From: a bacterium
Lineage (GTDB): Bacteria; Krumholzibacteriota; Krumholzibacteriia; LZORAL124-64-63
Length of the DNA: 33,723 nt
Reading direction: 5' to 3'
NCBI GenBank assembly: GCA_024229695.1
Contig: JAAESD010000109.1
Coordinates: forward strand, 1 to 33,723
The notes below the pieces were generated by a model that was not told the DNA's origin, did not search any database, and saw only the letters and a list, made by a program, of their open reading frames with translations. Below, piece by piece: positions 26,437-33,723 of this stretch. The stretch's first letter is position 1. Each line of letters begins with the position of its first letter. Position numbers and translations under genes: made by a program.

Positions 26437-27492
26437 ATGGCATTGCTACCAGGAGAAAAAATCTATCTGACGCAATTTGCAAAAAGCTCTGGCTGAGCGG
26501 CAAAACTGGGTCCGGGTGACCTTGACAGCGTTTTGAAAAATCTTCCTGACACCAGGCGTCCTGAACTTCTTGTAGGTTTTGAGACTTCTGACGATGCCGC
26601 AGTCTACAATCTTGGCACCCAGGCAGTTATTTCAACTGCCGATTTTATCACTCCTGTTATCAATGACCCATATACATTTGGCGCAATCGCTGCAGCAAAT
26701 TCAATCAGCGATGTCTATGCAATGGGCGGTACTCCAATAATGGCCATCAACCTGTGCGGGTACCCGCAAGACCAGTTGCCTGCTCAAGTAATCGGTGAAA
26801 TTCTTGCTGGTGCTGCAGATAAATGCAAAGAGGCAGGCGTAACTGTTGGAGGCGGTCATACTGTTCGCGATAATGAAGTAAAGTTTGGCCTATCGGTAAC
26901 AGGAATTATCAGTCCTGAAAAAGTTCTGCGCAACAACACTGCTCTTCCGGGCGACAAGCTGGTTCTGACCAAGCCTCTTGGCACTGGCGCACTGGCTGCA
27001 CTTCACAAACAGGACGGGCTTCCAGAAACTGATTCCAGGTATGAAGCTCTGATTGAGTGTATGACCGGTCTAAACTCTGTTGGCACTCTTCTTTATGATC
27101 TTGGCGCAACAGCATGTACTGATGTCACTGGCTTTGGCCTTTCGGGGCATAGTCTTGAAATGGCAAAAGGCAGTAATGTCACTCTAAAAATCGATACAAA
27201 AAAACTCCCCTGCCTCCCGGATGCAGTTGAACTTTGTGCTACCGGATATACCTGTGGCGGCACAAAGGCCAATGCCGGCTTTGCTGGCAACAATATTTCT
27301 TTTGATGCCTCTGTGTCCGAAGGAATGATTGGGCTGGTTAACGATCCCCAAACATCTGGCGGATTGCTGGTTTCTGTCCCTGCTGATAAATGTGATGAAC
27401 TATGTAAATCTATTTTGGAAAACAATGCCCTTTCGGCTGAGGTTATTGGCTCAGTTAATGAATATACAGATACATTTGTACAATTATTCTAG
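26437..27492 (+). CDS. selD: Selenophosphate synthase, itself a selenoprotein (in-frame UGA at 26494-26496)
   Basis: SelD makes selenophosphate from selenide and ATP for selenocysteine and selenouridine synthesis. Read from ATG 26437 with the TGA at 26494-26496 decoded as selenocysteine, the product has 351 residues and begins MALLPGEK, then LTQFAKSSGUAAKLGPGDL. Sec20 sits at the catalytic cysteine position (Cys17 in E. coli) and Lys23 at the essential lysine (U-x-x-K). Downstream are DDAAVY, DFITPVINDPYTFG, NSISDVYAMGGTP, GGHTVRDNEVKFGL, TDVTGFGLSGH and NDPQTSGGL, all conserved in the family. Without read-through, the first start would be TTG 26533, giving a protein lacking the active site. 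The upstream barrel gene ends eight bases earlier. The ribosome site is poor: GGAG directly abuts the ATG, and TTG 26431 is an alternative start. Confidence 0.95.
26494..26522 (+). promoter_or_regulatory. Selenocysteine UGA codon and bacterial SECIS-like hairpin
   Basis: Directly after the UGA, GGGTC (26508-26512) pairs with GACCT (26518-26522) around the loop CGGGU. The loop's GGU lies at +19 to +21 after the UGA, the position of the SelB-contacted GGU in E. coli fdhF. The stem is short (five pairs including one G-U). An alternative fold puts GGUC at +13 in the loop. Confidence 0.7.
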
Positions 27493-27592
27493 ATTTTCCT
27501 CTAAACTATCATTTTTTGTTGCCGATAACATCTGAGTAGGCAGTATAGCAGGGGGCTAATTGCCAGCACTTTGAATAACTCGGAGGAACGCC

Positions 27593-28471
27593 GTGAGTAC
27601 CGCAACTGCAATATCTCTTAAATCAATAGCACCAAGGGATATTAAACACATTGTTAAGGAAGTCCCTACTTTACCTGCCGTCTATCAGGAACTGTTCAGT
27701 AAAATGAGCGACCCAAAAGTTTCTGTTCCACAGCTTGCGGAAATAGTTTCCAGAGACCAGGCGTTGGCAACCAAGATTTTGAAATTGGTTAACTCTGCAT
27801 TTTATGGATATAAAAGCGAGATCGATACTATCAGTAGAGCGATGGTAATTCTTGGATTCAGAACTGTAAGAAATGCTACTCTTGCAATTTCTGTTTTCGA
27901 TTATGTTAGTGGAGACGCTGATAGCAGCCGCTTTTCTATCGACAATTTCTGGAAGCACAGTCTATGTACTGCAGCAATATGTAAGGTTCTGGGAAAGCAT
28001 TGCGATATAAAACAACAGGAAGAGACTTTTGTTGCTGGCCTGCTGCATGACATCGGCAAAATGATAATGAAGAAATATTTTGAGGAAGACTTCAATGAAG
28101 TTTGCAAATATGCTGTTGAAAATAAAGTGAGCTGGAGCGATGCAGAAAATGAGATCCTCAACGTAGGCCATGCTTCTGTGGCAAAAGTAGTTTTGAGAAG
28201 CTGGAATTTCCCGCCAAGTCTAATTGAGGCAATTCAGTTCCATCATTCACTTAGTTCCGGAGCATCATATCCAAAACTGGTTGCACTTGTAAATGTTGCC
28301 GACCATATATCATACATGAATAACATGGGTGCACCAGCAAGTGCTCTTAATCATGAATGTAATGAAGATGCTTTGGCCGAACTGGGAATTACTTTGGAAC
28401 AGGCAGTTGAATTCGAAGAAGAGTACATGGATGAAACAAAGAACTCGCTGAGAATTCTAAATATAATTTAG
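27593..28471 (+). CDS. HDOD-domain signalling protein
   Basis: This 292-residue protein reads from GTG 27593, behind CGGAGGAA. The HDOD domain covers about residues 15-215: VPTLPAVYQELFSKM, ILKLVNSAFYG, ISRAMVILGFRTVRN and AGLLHDIGKMIM, the last retaining His152-Asp153. HDOD proteins are HD-superfamily relatives that mostly lack phosphohydrolase activity and act as regulators of motility, stress or cyclic-dinucleotide signalling. No receiver or GGDEF domain is attached, so the partner is unknown. It stands about 100 bases after selD and ends at a strong terminator. Confidence 0.92.
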   Translation: MSTATAISLKSIAPRDIKHIVKEVPTLPAVYQELFSKMSDPKVSVPQLAEIVSRDQALATKILKLVNSAFYGYKSEIDTISRAMVILGFRTVRNATLAISVFDYVSGDADSSRFSIDNFWKHSLCTAAICKVLGKHCDIKQQEETFVAGLLHDIGKMIMKKYFEEDFNEVCKYAVENKVSWSDAENEILNVGHASVAKVVLRSWNFPPSLIEAIQFHHSLSSGASYPKLVALVNVADHISYMNNMGAPASALNHECNEDALAELGITLEQAVEFEEEYMDETKNSLRILNII

Positions 28472-28481
28472 TAATAGATAC

Positions 28482-28521
28482 AAAAAGAGCCGCAGGTCTA
28501 TGACCTGCGGCTCTTTTTTTT
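28482..28521. terminator. Strong bidirectional rho-independent terminator
   Basis: A perfect 17-pair stem (arms 28482-28498 and 28502-28518, core GAGCCGCAGGTC) has a three-base TAT loop and T-runs on both strands. It serves the HDOD gene on the plus strand and the ArsR gene on the minus strand, whose stop codon (28520-28522) overlaps its edge. Confidence 0.95.
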
Positions 28522-28855
28522 ATTTGTTATTGCGTTTGATCATATTTGTCAGTTCAGCTTGTTGCTCAAGCCTTTCAATTAAAATATCACGAGTTAAATA
28601 ACAAGCTTCAGTAATTTTAAGCGATATCAAACTATAATAAACATTGATACCATCTTTACGAGTTCCAACCACACCAGCCTGGCGCAACACAGCCAGATGC
28701 TGTGAAGTATTTGCTTTTGGTATTTCAAGTTGTTCAGCAAGAGTGTTTACACAGACTTCGCCTTTTTCCTTCAAAATATCCAAAATTTCCAACCGTTTGG
28801 GATTGGATAATGTCTTGCAAAGTTCAGCCTGCATTTCATATAAAGTTTTGTCCAT
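28520..28855 (-). CDS. ArsR/SmtB-family transcriptional regulator
   Basis: This 111-residue protein reads from ATG 28855, eight bases after GAGG; an ATG at 28885 would add ten residues without a good site. The winged-helix domain shows LSNPKRLEILDIL, LAEQLEIPKANTSQHLAVLRQAGVV and the wing RKDGINVYYSL. The ELCVC metal box of arsenic/cadmium sensors is replaced by GEVCVNTL. Single cysteines at 13, 35 and 85 could act as a thiol or persulfide switch as in BigR/SqrR/YgaV proteins, or bind metal; this is inference. Family members usually repress and leave DNA on sensing the signal. A candidate operator lies by its own promoter, and a similar one by the efflux operon 1.1 kb away. Confidence 0.92.
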   Translation of the reverse strand: MDKTLYEMQAELCKTLSNPKRLEILDILKEKGEVCVNTLAEQLEIPKANTSQHLAVLRQAGVVGTRKDGINVYYSLISLKITEACYLTRDILIERLEQQAELTNMIKRNNK

Positions 28856-28906
28856 TTTACTTACCTCAATTGTTGTCGTAATCACTAAACAGGAACGCGC
28901 TTGCCT

Positions 28907-28920
28907 GTTGATTAATTAAC
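28907..28920 (-). promoter_or_regulatory. Candidate ArsR operator in the arsR promoter
   Basis: On the minus strand this reads GTTAATTAATCAAC, immediately after the -10 region. It shares GTTAATT(A/G)AT(C/T)A with the element at 30015-30027 in front of the efflux operon, which suggests autoregulation. Confidence 0.45.
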
Positions 28921-28949
28921 AAACTAGATTATTGTTTCGTGATTGTCAA
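28921..28949 (-). promoter_or_regulatory. Probable arsR promoter
   Basis: On the minus strand TTGACA (28949-28944) is followed after 17 bases by TAGTTT (28926-28921), a perfect -35 with a weak -10. It lies between the ispH stop and the arsR start, so arsR is likely transcribed independently of ispH. Confidence 0.55.
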
Positions 28950-28995
28950 ATCTATCTATCTGCAAATATAAATATATGCATTTATATCGACATTG

Positions 28996-29934
28996 TCACT
29001 CTTTAATTGTTGCAGGTATGTCAAAGCTTATATCTTCTTCCATAACAACAAGTTCTCTTATGTCCCAGTTGTTTTCCCTGAATTTATTTACGATATCAAT
29101 AACTAAATATTCTGGCGCAGAAGCCCCCGCCGTAAGACCAACTAAACCCTCCCGGAACAGAATATCTTCAGGAAGTTCGTCAACTCTTCCTAATAGCTCT
29201 GCAGGTACCCCGGATTTTTTTGCCACTTCGCAAAGCCTCTGAGAATTACTGCTATTTGCTGAACCAACTACCAGTAATTGGGAAATTCCCTCTTCAACCA
29301 ATCTCTTCACACCATCTTGCCGGTTTTGTGTAGCATAGCAAATATCACTTCTGCCAGGCCCTTTTAAATCAGGAAATCTTGCTCGCAGAGCATCAACAAT
29401 ATCAACAGTTTCATCAATACTAAGAGTTGTTTGAGTTACATAATAAACTTCTCTGTCACCTGGGTCCGTAATACTTATAATATCATCGGCTTTTGTGACC
29501 AGTACAATTTCATCAGGTGCTTCACCCATTGTACCGACCACTTCGTCATGTCCTTTGTGGCCAATCAATACAATCAACCTGCCTTTATCGGCATTTCGGA
29601 TAACTCGTTTATGTACTTTTGTAACCAGCGGACAGGTTGCGTCAACTACATTCAGTTCTAGTTGTTCTGCGTGAGTACGAACTTCCGGAGAAACCCCATG
29701 TGCAGAAAATACTACGGTCTCTCCTACAGGGACTTCATCCAATTCATCGACAAAAATGACGCCTCTGTTTCTAAAATCATCTACCACTGCCGTGTTATGT
29801 ACAATCTCTTTGCGCACATAAAGTTGGCCATCGACCTTGTTTAGCATTTGATCAACAATTGCTATTGCTCGATCAACACCTGCACAGAACCCTCGTGGTC
29901 GCACTACTATTAATTGTTGCTTATTTTGTTTCAT
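28996..29934 (-). CDS. ispH: 4-hydroxy-3-methylbut-2-enyl diphosphate reductase (IspH/LytB)
   Basis: This enzyme catalyses the last step of the MEP isoprenoid pathway, reducing HMBPP to IPP and DMAPP with a [4Fe-4S] cluster in the cytoplasm. The start is taken as ATG 29934 (312 residues) because RPRGFCAGVDRA then falls at the usual N-terminal place. Upstream in-frame ATGs (29940, 29946) and TTG 29970 are possible, and none has a clear ribosome site. The three cluster cysteines are Cys17 (RGFCAG), Cys101 (DATCPLV) and Cys199 (SDICYATQNRQ). Substrate-site residues His46 (EIVHN), His79 (SAHGV), His129 and Glu131 (GHDEVVG) are present. The enzyme is complete and of normal length, and implies the organism makes isoprenoids by the MEP route. 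Confidence 0.97.
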   Translation of the reverse strand: MKQNKQQLIVVRPRGFCAGVDRAIAIVDQMLNKVDGQLYVRKEIVHNTAVVDDFRNRGVIFVDELDEVPVGETVVFSAHGVSPEVRTHAEQLELNVVDATCPLVTKVHKRVIRNADKGRLIVLIGHKGHDEVVGTMGEAPDEIVLVTKADDIISITDPGDREVYYVTQTTLSIDETVDIVDALRARFPDLKGPGRSDICYATQNRQDGVKRLVEEGISQLLVVGSANSSNSQRLCEVAKKSGVPAELLGRVDELPEDILFREGLVGLTAGASAPEYLVIDIVNKFRENNWDIRELVVMEEDISFDIPATIKE

Positions 29935-29978
29935 GAACATTACCATAAACAGGTTATAGAATTCAGGCAAATCAATAC

Positions 29979-30007
29979 TTGACAGATTAATATTTTATGT
30001 CTATTAT
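29979..30007 (+). promoter_or_regulatory. Near-consensus promoter of the efflux operon
   Basis: TTGACA (29979-29984) and TATTAT (30002-30007) are separated by exactly 17 bases, a near-perfect sigma-70-type promoter. Transcription should begin near 30014, about 40 bases before the DUF2892 ATG and inside the inverted repeat at 30013-30034. Such a strong promoter with an operator over its start suits a repressed, inducible operon. Confidence 0.75.
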
Positions 30008-30012
30008 ATGCG

Positions 30013-30034
30013 CAGTTAATTGATTACTTAACTG
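30013..30034 (+). promoter_or_regulatory. Candidate operator of the efflux operon
   Basis: CAGTTAA (30013-30019) and TTAACTG (30028-30034) are perfect inverted arms around eight bases, covering the predicted transcription start. The internal GTTAATTGATTAC resembles the element at the arsR promoter, making the nearby ArsR protein the likely ligand-responsive repressor. Confidence 0.55.
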
Positions 30035-30054
30035 TAAAACAGGGAGAGTTCGGA

Positions 30055-30261
30055 ATGAATTTACATAGCGCTCTTAGATTAGTCGCAGGATTTTTCACAT
30101 TATTAAGTGCAGTAATGATTTATCTTGGTCACACAAACTGGGTTTATTTTGCAGCTTTTGTAGGAATAAACCAAATCCAATCTGCTTTCACAAACTGGTG
30201 TCCTATGATTACCATGCTAAAAAAAGCTGGTCTGTCAGAAGACGGCAACTCTTGTAGTTAA
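30055..30261 (+). CDS. DUF2892/YgaP-type small inner-membrane protein
   Basis: This 68-residue protein has two hydrophobic helices (about residues 7-24 and 27-43). It carries the DUF2892 signature LRLVAGFFTLLS, then YFAAFVGINQIQSAFTNWCPM with its conserved Cys. A GGGAG site precedes the ATG. The domain forms the membrane part of E. coli YgaP, a rhodanese controlled by the ArsR-family YgaV; here the rhodanese part is absent. It is the first gene of the efflux operon, 15 bases before the TolC-like gene. Its biochemical role is unknown. Confidence 0.88.
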   Translation: MNLHSALRLVAGFFTLLSAVMIYLGHTNWVYFAAFVGINQIQSAFTNWCPMITMLKKAGLSEDGNSCS

Positions 30262-30276
30262 TAAGGACGGCTGAAA

Positions 30277-31665
30277 ATGCAATTCAAGTTACTATTATCG
30301 GTGGCTGTTTTTCTGTTATTATCTGTAACAGTTAATGCTGCTGCCCTGGACCAACTCGGTACGGTTTCCAATGATACACTTTTTGTATCACGGGATAATG
30401 TTGTTGTTTCCGCTTTGAAACATAACGAAATGTTATCAGCATCAAGCTCCATGGTAGACGCAGCAAACGCAGATGCACTTGGTGCATGGCGTGGTTTCCT
30501 GCCACGTGTATCACTTGGTGGATATCAAATGCGTAGCAACGATGCTCTTTATGGTTTTGGATTCAAACTGAATCAAAGACGCGCAACACCTGCCGATATG
30601 TCCACTCCCCCTTACGGAACAACTCTGAACTTCCCTGGCATTACAGAAAACAATATTGCCCAGGTAAAGTTATTGATGCCTGTCTTTAATGGCGGAATGG
30701 CTGTGTACGGAAAAAAGGCCGCCAACAACATGGCGCTGTCTGCAAAAATGGATCATAAACGAGCTGAAGAAACAGTTGAATATCACGCAGTGCAAGCTTA
30801 TGAAGGTTTGCTGCTTGCCTCAGCATATGAAACTGTAATGCTTGTTGCACTTGATGCAGCTGATGGTCACGTAAGACAAGCTCAGGCAATGTTCGATGCA
30901 GAAATGGTCACTGAATCTGATCTGCTCCAGGCAAAAGTTTATCGCAGTGGTATTCATCAACAACTTATTGAAACACGGAACATGGTTCGCACATCCGGTG
31001 AATATATCAAACTGCTCACAGCTACTGATGTTCAACTGGTTATTGCCCCAGCAGGTAATGACAAGATTGAAGTAACCAGACTTGCCTTTGGAACAACTGG
31101 CGCAACAACAAGAAGTGATATCGAATCAGGAAAACTTAAATCAACCGCTGCAAGCAACATGGTAAAAGTTGCTCGCGGTTCAATGTTGCCTCACCTGAAT
31201 ATGAGTGCTGAAAAAAATTGGTACAGTTCTGAAGACTTCCTTGGCGATGATGCCGATGCCTGGACCGTTGGTGTCTATGCAACCTGGGATATTTTTTCAG
31301 GCTTTGAAAATATTGGTGCTATGAAAAAAGCCCGAGCACAAAGCAGAGCTGCTAACTACATGCTCGATTTTGAAACTCGTAAAGCAACAGTTGAAGCTAC
31401 ACAAGCCAAACTTGAGCTTGAAGCAGCTATCGACAAATACAGTGTTGCAAGTGATGCAGTAACTGCTGCTCGTGAGGGACTCAGAATTGTTACAAATCAG
31501 TATCGTGAAGGTCTGGCCTCAATGGTAGACCTGCTCGATGTTCAGGCTGCCTCGACAATGGCAGAAGGTAATTTAGTCCAGGCTGGATTTGATGTCAGCA
31601 CTGGTGTTGCAAAATTAAGATTTGCTGGTGGCACTGCATACTGCACCGGCAGTGATACAGAATAA
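30277..31665 (+). CDS. TolC-family outer-membrane efflux channel
   Basis: This 462-residue protein has a signal peptide at residues 1-22 (LLLSVTVNAAA) and two repeats of the long-helix/beta architecture of the outer-membrane efflux protein family. Visible features are GFKLNQRR near residue 96, QVKLLMPVFNGG near 130, the long helix HAVQAYEGLLLASAYETVMLV, and near the end YREGLASMVDLLDVQ, the typical repeat-2 signature. It should form the trimeric exit duct for the RND pump encoded next. A TAAGGA site precedes the ATG. The start follows the DUF2892 stop by 15 bases, and the adaptor gene follows 16 bases after its own stop. Confidence 0.93.
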   Translation: MQFKLLLSVAVFLLLSVTVNAAALDQLGTVSNDTLFVSRDNVVVSALKHNEMLSASSSMVDAANADALGAWRGFLPRVSLGGYQMRSNDALYGFGFKLNQRRATPADMSTPPYGTTLNFPGITENNIAQVKLLMPVFNGGMAVYGKKAANNMALSAKMDHKRAEETVEYHAVQAYEGLLLASAYETVMLVALDAADGHVRQAQAMFDAEMVTESDLLQAKVYRSGIHQQLIETRNMVRTSGEYIKLLTATDVQLVIAPAGNDKIEVTRLAFGTTGATTRSDIESGKLKSTAASNMVKVARGSMLPHLNMSAEKNWYSSEDFLGDDADAWTVGVYATWDIFSGFENIGAMKKARAQSRAANYMLDFETRKATVEATQAKLELEAAIDKYSVASDAVTAAREGLRIVTNQYREGLASMVDLLDVQAASTMAEGNLVQAGFDVSTGVAKLRFAGGTAYCTGSDTE

Positions 31666-31681
31666 CCGGAGGAATAATTCA

Positions 31682-32740
31682 ATGAAGAAAACGATTTACA
31701 CAGTACTGTTGGTAGCAATTTTTGCGCTGACCGGTTGTGGTGAGAAAGCTCCTGAAGTCAGACCTGTTGGCCAGGAAGTTCAGTGTAAAGTTGCCGTTGT
31801 TACAACTAGTGAACTCCCTTCTGTTGTAACTGCAACCGCAAGTGTTGAGCCTGAAGTAAGAGTTACTGTCAGCACCAGAATGATGGGCTGGGTTAAAGAA
31901 ATTCATGTAACTGAAGGTGATATTGTTACCAAGGGTGATGCACTTATAACTATTGACGATAGTGACGTGCAGGCAAAAAAGGCTCAGGTTGAAGCTGGTA
32001 TTTCTGAAGCAACTGCAGTGGTTAACAATGCCCAGAAAATGGCTGATCGTTTTGAGAAACTCTATGCTGAAAAATCAGTTTCTCGTGCTCAGTACGATGA
32101 CGTACTAACTGGTCTGGAAAGAGCAAAAGCTGGACTGAGTAAAGCAAAAGCTGCTCGCCAGGAGATTAAGGTTCACCTTGGTTATTTGGCAATAAAAGCC
32201 CCTGCTTCAGGTACAGTCACCAGATGCATGGTTGATGTAGGTGACATGGCAAATCCTGGTCACCCCTTGTTCTATATAGATCAGATAGACAAAATGAAAA
32301 TAGTCGCCCGGCTTGGCGAGAAAGATGTGAGCTCTGTCAAAGCCGGCGACATCGTTTCGGCCACGATAAGCTCCCTTGAAACTACTTATGAAGTAGAAAT
32401 TGCGAAAATTATTCCATCGGCCAACCCTGGAAGCAGAACTTACGACGTTGAAATGTATATCGACAACAACGGCACAGTTCTACCTGGCATGTTTGCCAAG
32501 GTTGCATTTCCTGTCGGATCAAGAAGCTGTGTTGTTGTGCCTGAAGAAGCAGTAATAGTGCGTGGACAATTGCGCGGAATTTTCATCGTTGATGCTGATA
32601 ATGTTGCGCAACTGCGATGGGTTCGTCTTGGCGACATGCACGGTAACAATATAGAAGTAATCTCCGGATTAAGCGGTAATGAAACCATCGTTCTTTCCAG
32701 TGCAAAAACATTGGCTGAGGGCGACAAGGTGGTGAAGTAA
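31682..32740 (+). CDS. RND efflux periplasmic adaptor subunit (HlyD/AcrA family lipoprotein)
   Basis: This protein has 352 residues. ATG 31682 is chosen because CGGAGGAA precedes it and the product then begins with a lipoprotein signal (VAIFALTGC, lipidation at Cys19); a longer upstream frame overlaps the tolC-like gene and lacks such a signal. The order is lipoyl half-domain (MMGWVKEIHVTEGDIVTKGDALITID), coiled-coil hairpin (about residues 80-150), second lipoyl half (LAIKAPASGTVTRCMVDVGD), beta-barrel (KIVARLGEKDVSSVKAGD) and membrane-proximal domain. It links the pump to the channel. The RND gene begins two bases after its stop. Confidence 0.94.
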   Translation: MKKTIYTVLLVAIFALTGCGEKAPEVRPVGQEVQCKVAVVTTSELPSVVTATASVEPEVRVTVSTRMMGWVKEIHVTEGDIVTKGDALITIDDSDVQAKKAQVEAGISEATAVVNNAQKMADRFEKLYAEKSVSRAQYDDVLTGLERAKAGLSKAKAARQEIKVHLGYLAIKAPASGTVTRCMVDVGDMANPGHPLFYIDQIDKMKIVARLGEKDVSSVKAGDIVSATISSLETTYEVEIAKIIPSANPGSRTYDVEMYIDNNGTVLPGMFAKVAFPVGSRSCVVVPEEAVIVRGQLRGIFIVDADNVAQLRWVRLGDMHGNNIEVISGLSGNETIVLSSAKTLAEGDKVVK

Positions 32741-32742
32741 CA

Positions 32743-33723
32743 ATGGCTGAACAAAAATTCGGCGTTGCAGCTCAGCTTGCAAAAGGGTTTATAAACTCAA
32801 AGCTGACTCCGCTGTTAATCATCGCAACTCTATTGCTTGGAATGTTTGCATTATCGCTGACTCCACGCGAAGAAGAACCACAAATTATTGTGCCAATGAT
32901 CGATGTAATGGTAATGCACCCTGGTGCTTCACCTGAAGAAATGGAAACACTGATTTCCCGCCCGCTTGAGCAAATCTTGTGGGAAGTTGAAGACATGGAA
33001 TATGTCTACACAAGCAGTTTCCACAGCTTCACTTTAATAACTGCACGTTACGTTGTGGGCACAGACACTGAAGATGCTTCTGTCCGATTAATGAACAAAA
33101 TCAACACCAACATGGACAGAATGCCTGCTGGTACTTTGATGCCTCTTGTAAAAGTTCGATCCATAGATGATGTGCCAGTTCTTGGTCTGACTCTATGGAG
33201 TGAAAACTACGATGGCTATCAACTCAGACAAATTGCCGGTGAACTCAAAAACGAAATTCAGAACCTGACTGATGTTTCAACCATAGAACTTATTGGTGGC
33301 CGTCCGCGATCGCTTCGCATCTTGCCTGACCCCCAGCGAATGGCCGCCTTTAATATCACAACCCTGTCAATTATTCCTGCACTAGATGCTGCAAACAAGA
33401 ACTTGCCAGCCGGTATGTTCGCTTCTGGAAATGAAGAGATTGCTGTTGAGGCTGGAACATTTTTGCGTACAGCAGAAGACGTTGGCGCCCTGGTTGTTGG
33501 CTCATTCATGGAGCGACCAGTTCACCTGCGCGATGTTGCAGATGTGATTGATGGACCTTCTGAAATCGATACTTACACGTTTCTTGGAATTGGTCCTGCA
33601 GCTTCAGAAAATGGAATCGGTGACGAATTTCAGAGAGGCAACGAGTACAATGCTGTAACGATTGCAATTGCAAAACGAATTGGTTCCGATGCAACTAAAG
33701 TTACTGACTCAGTAAAATCAAAA
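32743..33723 (+). CDS. RND efflux permease, AcrB family (C-terminus beyond window)
   Basis: The frame is open from ATG 32743 to the window edge: 327 codons of a protein that normally has about 1000-1100. The first transmembrane helix (TPLLIIATLLLGMFAL) is followed by the family hallmark TPREEEPQI, then PGASPEEMETLISRPLEQ, DTEDASVRLMNKIN and the porter-domain segments LIGGRPRSLRILPDP and RDVADVIDG. It belongs to the hydrophobe/amphiphile-type 'PREE-PQI' group rather than clearly to heavy-metal CzcA pumps, whose key transmembrane residues lie beyond the window. It should export a substrate using the proton gradient with the adaptor and channel encoded upstream. Confidence 0.93.
   Translation, partial: MAEQKFGVAAQLAKGFINSKLTPLLIIATLLLGMFALSLTPREEEPQIIVPMIDVMVMHPGASPEEMETLISRPLEQILWEVEDMEYVYTSSFHSFTLITARYVVGTDTEDASVRLMNKINTNMDRMPAGTLMPLVKVRSIDDVPVLGLTLWSENYDGYQLRQIAGELKNEIQNLTDVSTIELIGGRPRSLRILPDPQRMAAFNITTLSIIPALDAANKNLPAGMFASGNEEIAVEAGTFLRTAEDVGALVVGSFMERPVHLRDVADVIDGPSEIDTYTFLGIGPAASENGIGDEFQRGNEYNAVTIAIAKRIGSDATKVTDSVKSK

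Noticed and set aside
26533-27492. selD starting at TTG 26533 as a normal short gene
   Set aside because: This start lacks the catalytic Sec/Cys and the Lys, has no ribosome site, and the upstream codons encode conserved SelD sequence through the UGA.

Overview
The window looks like a chromosomal segment from a Gram-negative, didermic bacterium of the FCB group or a related uncultured phylum. The evidence is several large secreted proteins ending in FlgD-like/type IX-style C-terminal domains (asparagine-proline-phenylalanine-asparagine-proline ahead of a seven-stranded-type tail), two single-POTRA outer-membrane barrel proteins, a TolC/adaptor/RND efflux set and moderate-to-low GC. The phylum assignment is inference; there is no rRNA or tRNA gene to anchor it. 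No CRISPR array, insertion sequence, phage gene or attachment site was seen. No gap of more than about 300 bases lacks a gene.

Region 1 (1-12000) is a secretome block. On the minus strand lie two tandem paralogous secreted proteins of about 960-1000 residues, a secreted subtilisin-like protease, and (cut by the left edge) a large FG-GAP/VCBS repeat protein with an ASPIC/UnbV domain. One unrecognised exported protein (2936-4036) is on the plus strand.

Region 2 (12150-20172) is a tight plus-strand operon: addB, addA (one-base overlap), a cytoplasmic GAF histidine kinase (20 bases further on) and a NarL-type response regulator (immediately adjacent). It runs head-on into a minus-strand pair (23292-20169) made of a POTRA/barrel outer-membrane protein and a polysaccharide-type flippase.

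Region 3 (23434-28471) holds a small heat-shock protein, a translationally coupled pair of an unknown helical protein and a divergent SPFH/YdjI-like protein, a BamA-like barrel protein, selD and an HDOD protein. selD is itself a selenoprotein gene: its true start is at 26437 and an in-frame UGA at 26494-26496 occupies the catalytic cysteine position, followed by a bacterial SECIS-like hairpin. A conventional gene caller would start it at 26533 and lose the active site. The organism must therefore make selenocysteine.

Region 4 (28482-33723) holds a strong bidirectional terminator, an ArsR-family regulator, ispH, and an efflux operon (DUF2892 membrane protein, TolC-like channel, lipoprotein adaptor, RND permease cut by the right edge). 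The efflux operon and the arsR gene each have a TTGACA/17-base promoter followed directly by a similar GTTAATT-centred element, so the ArsR protein probably controls both.
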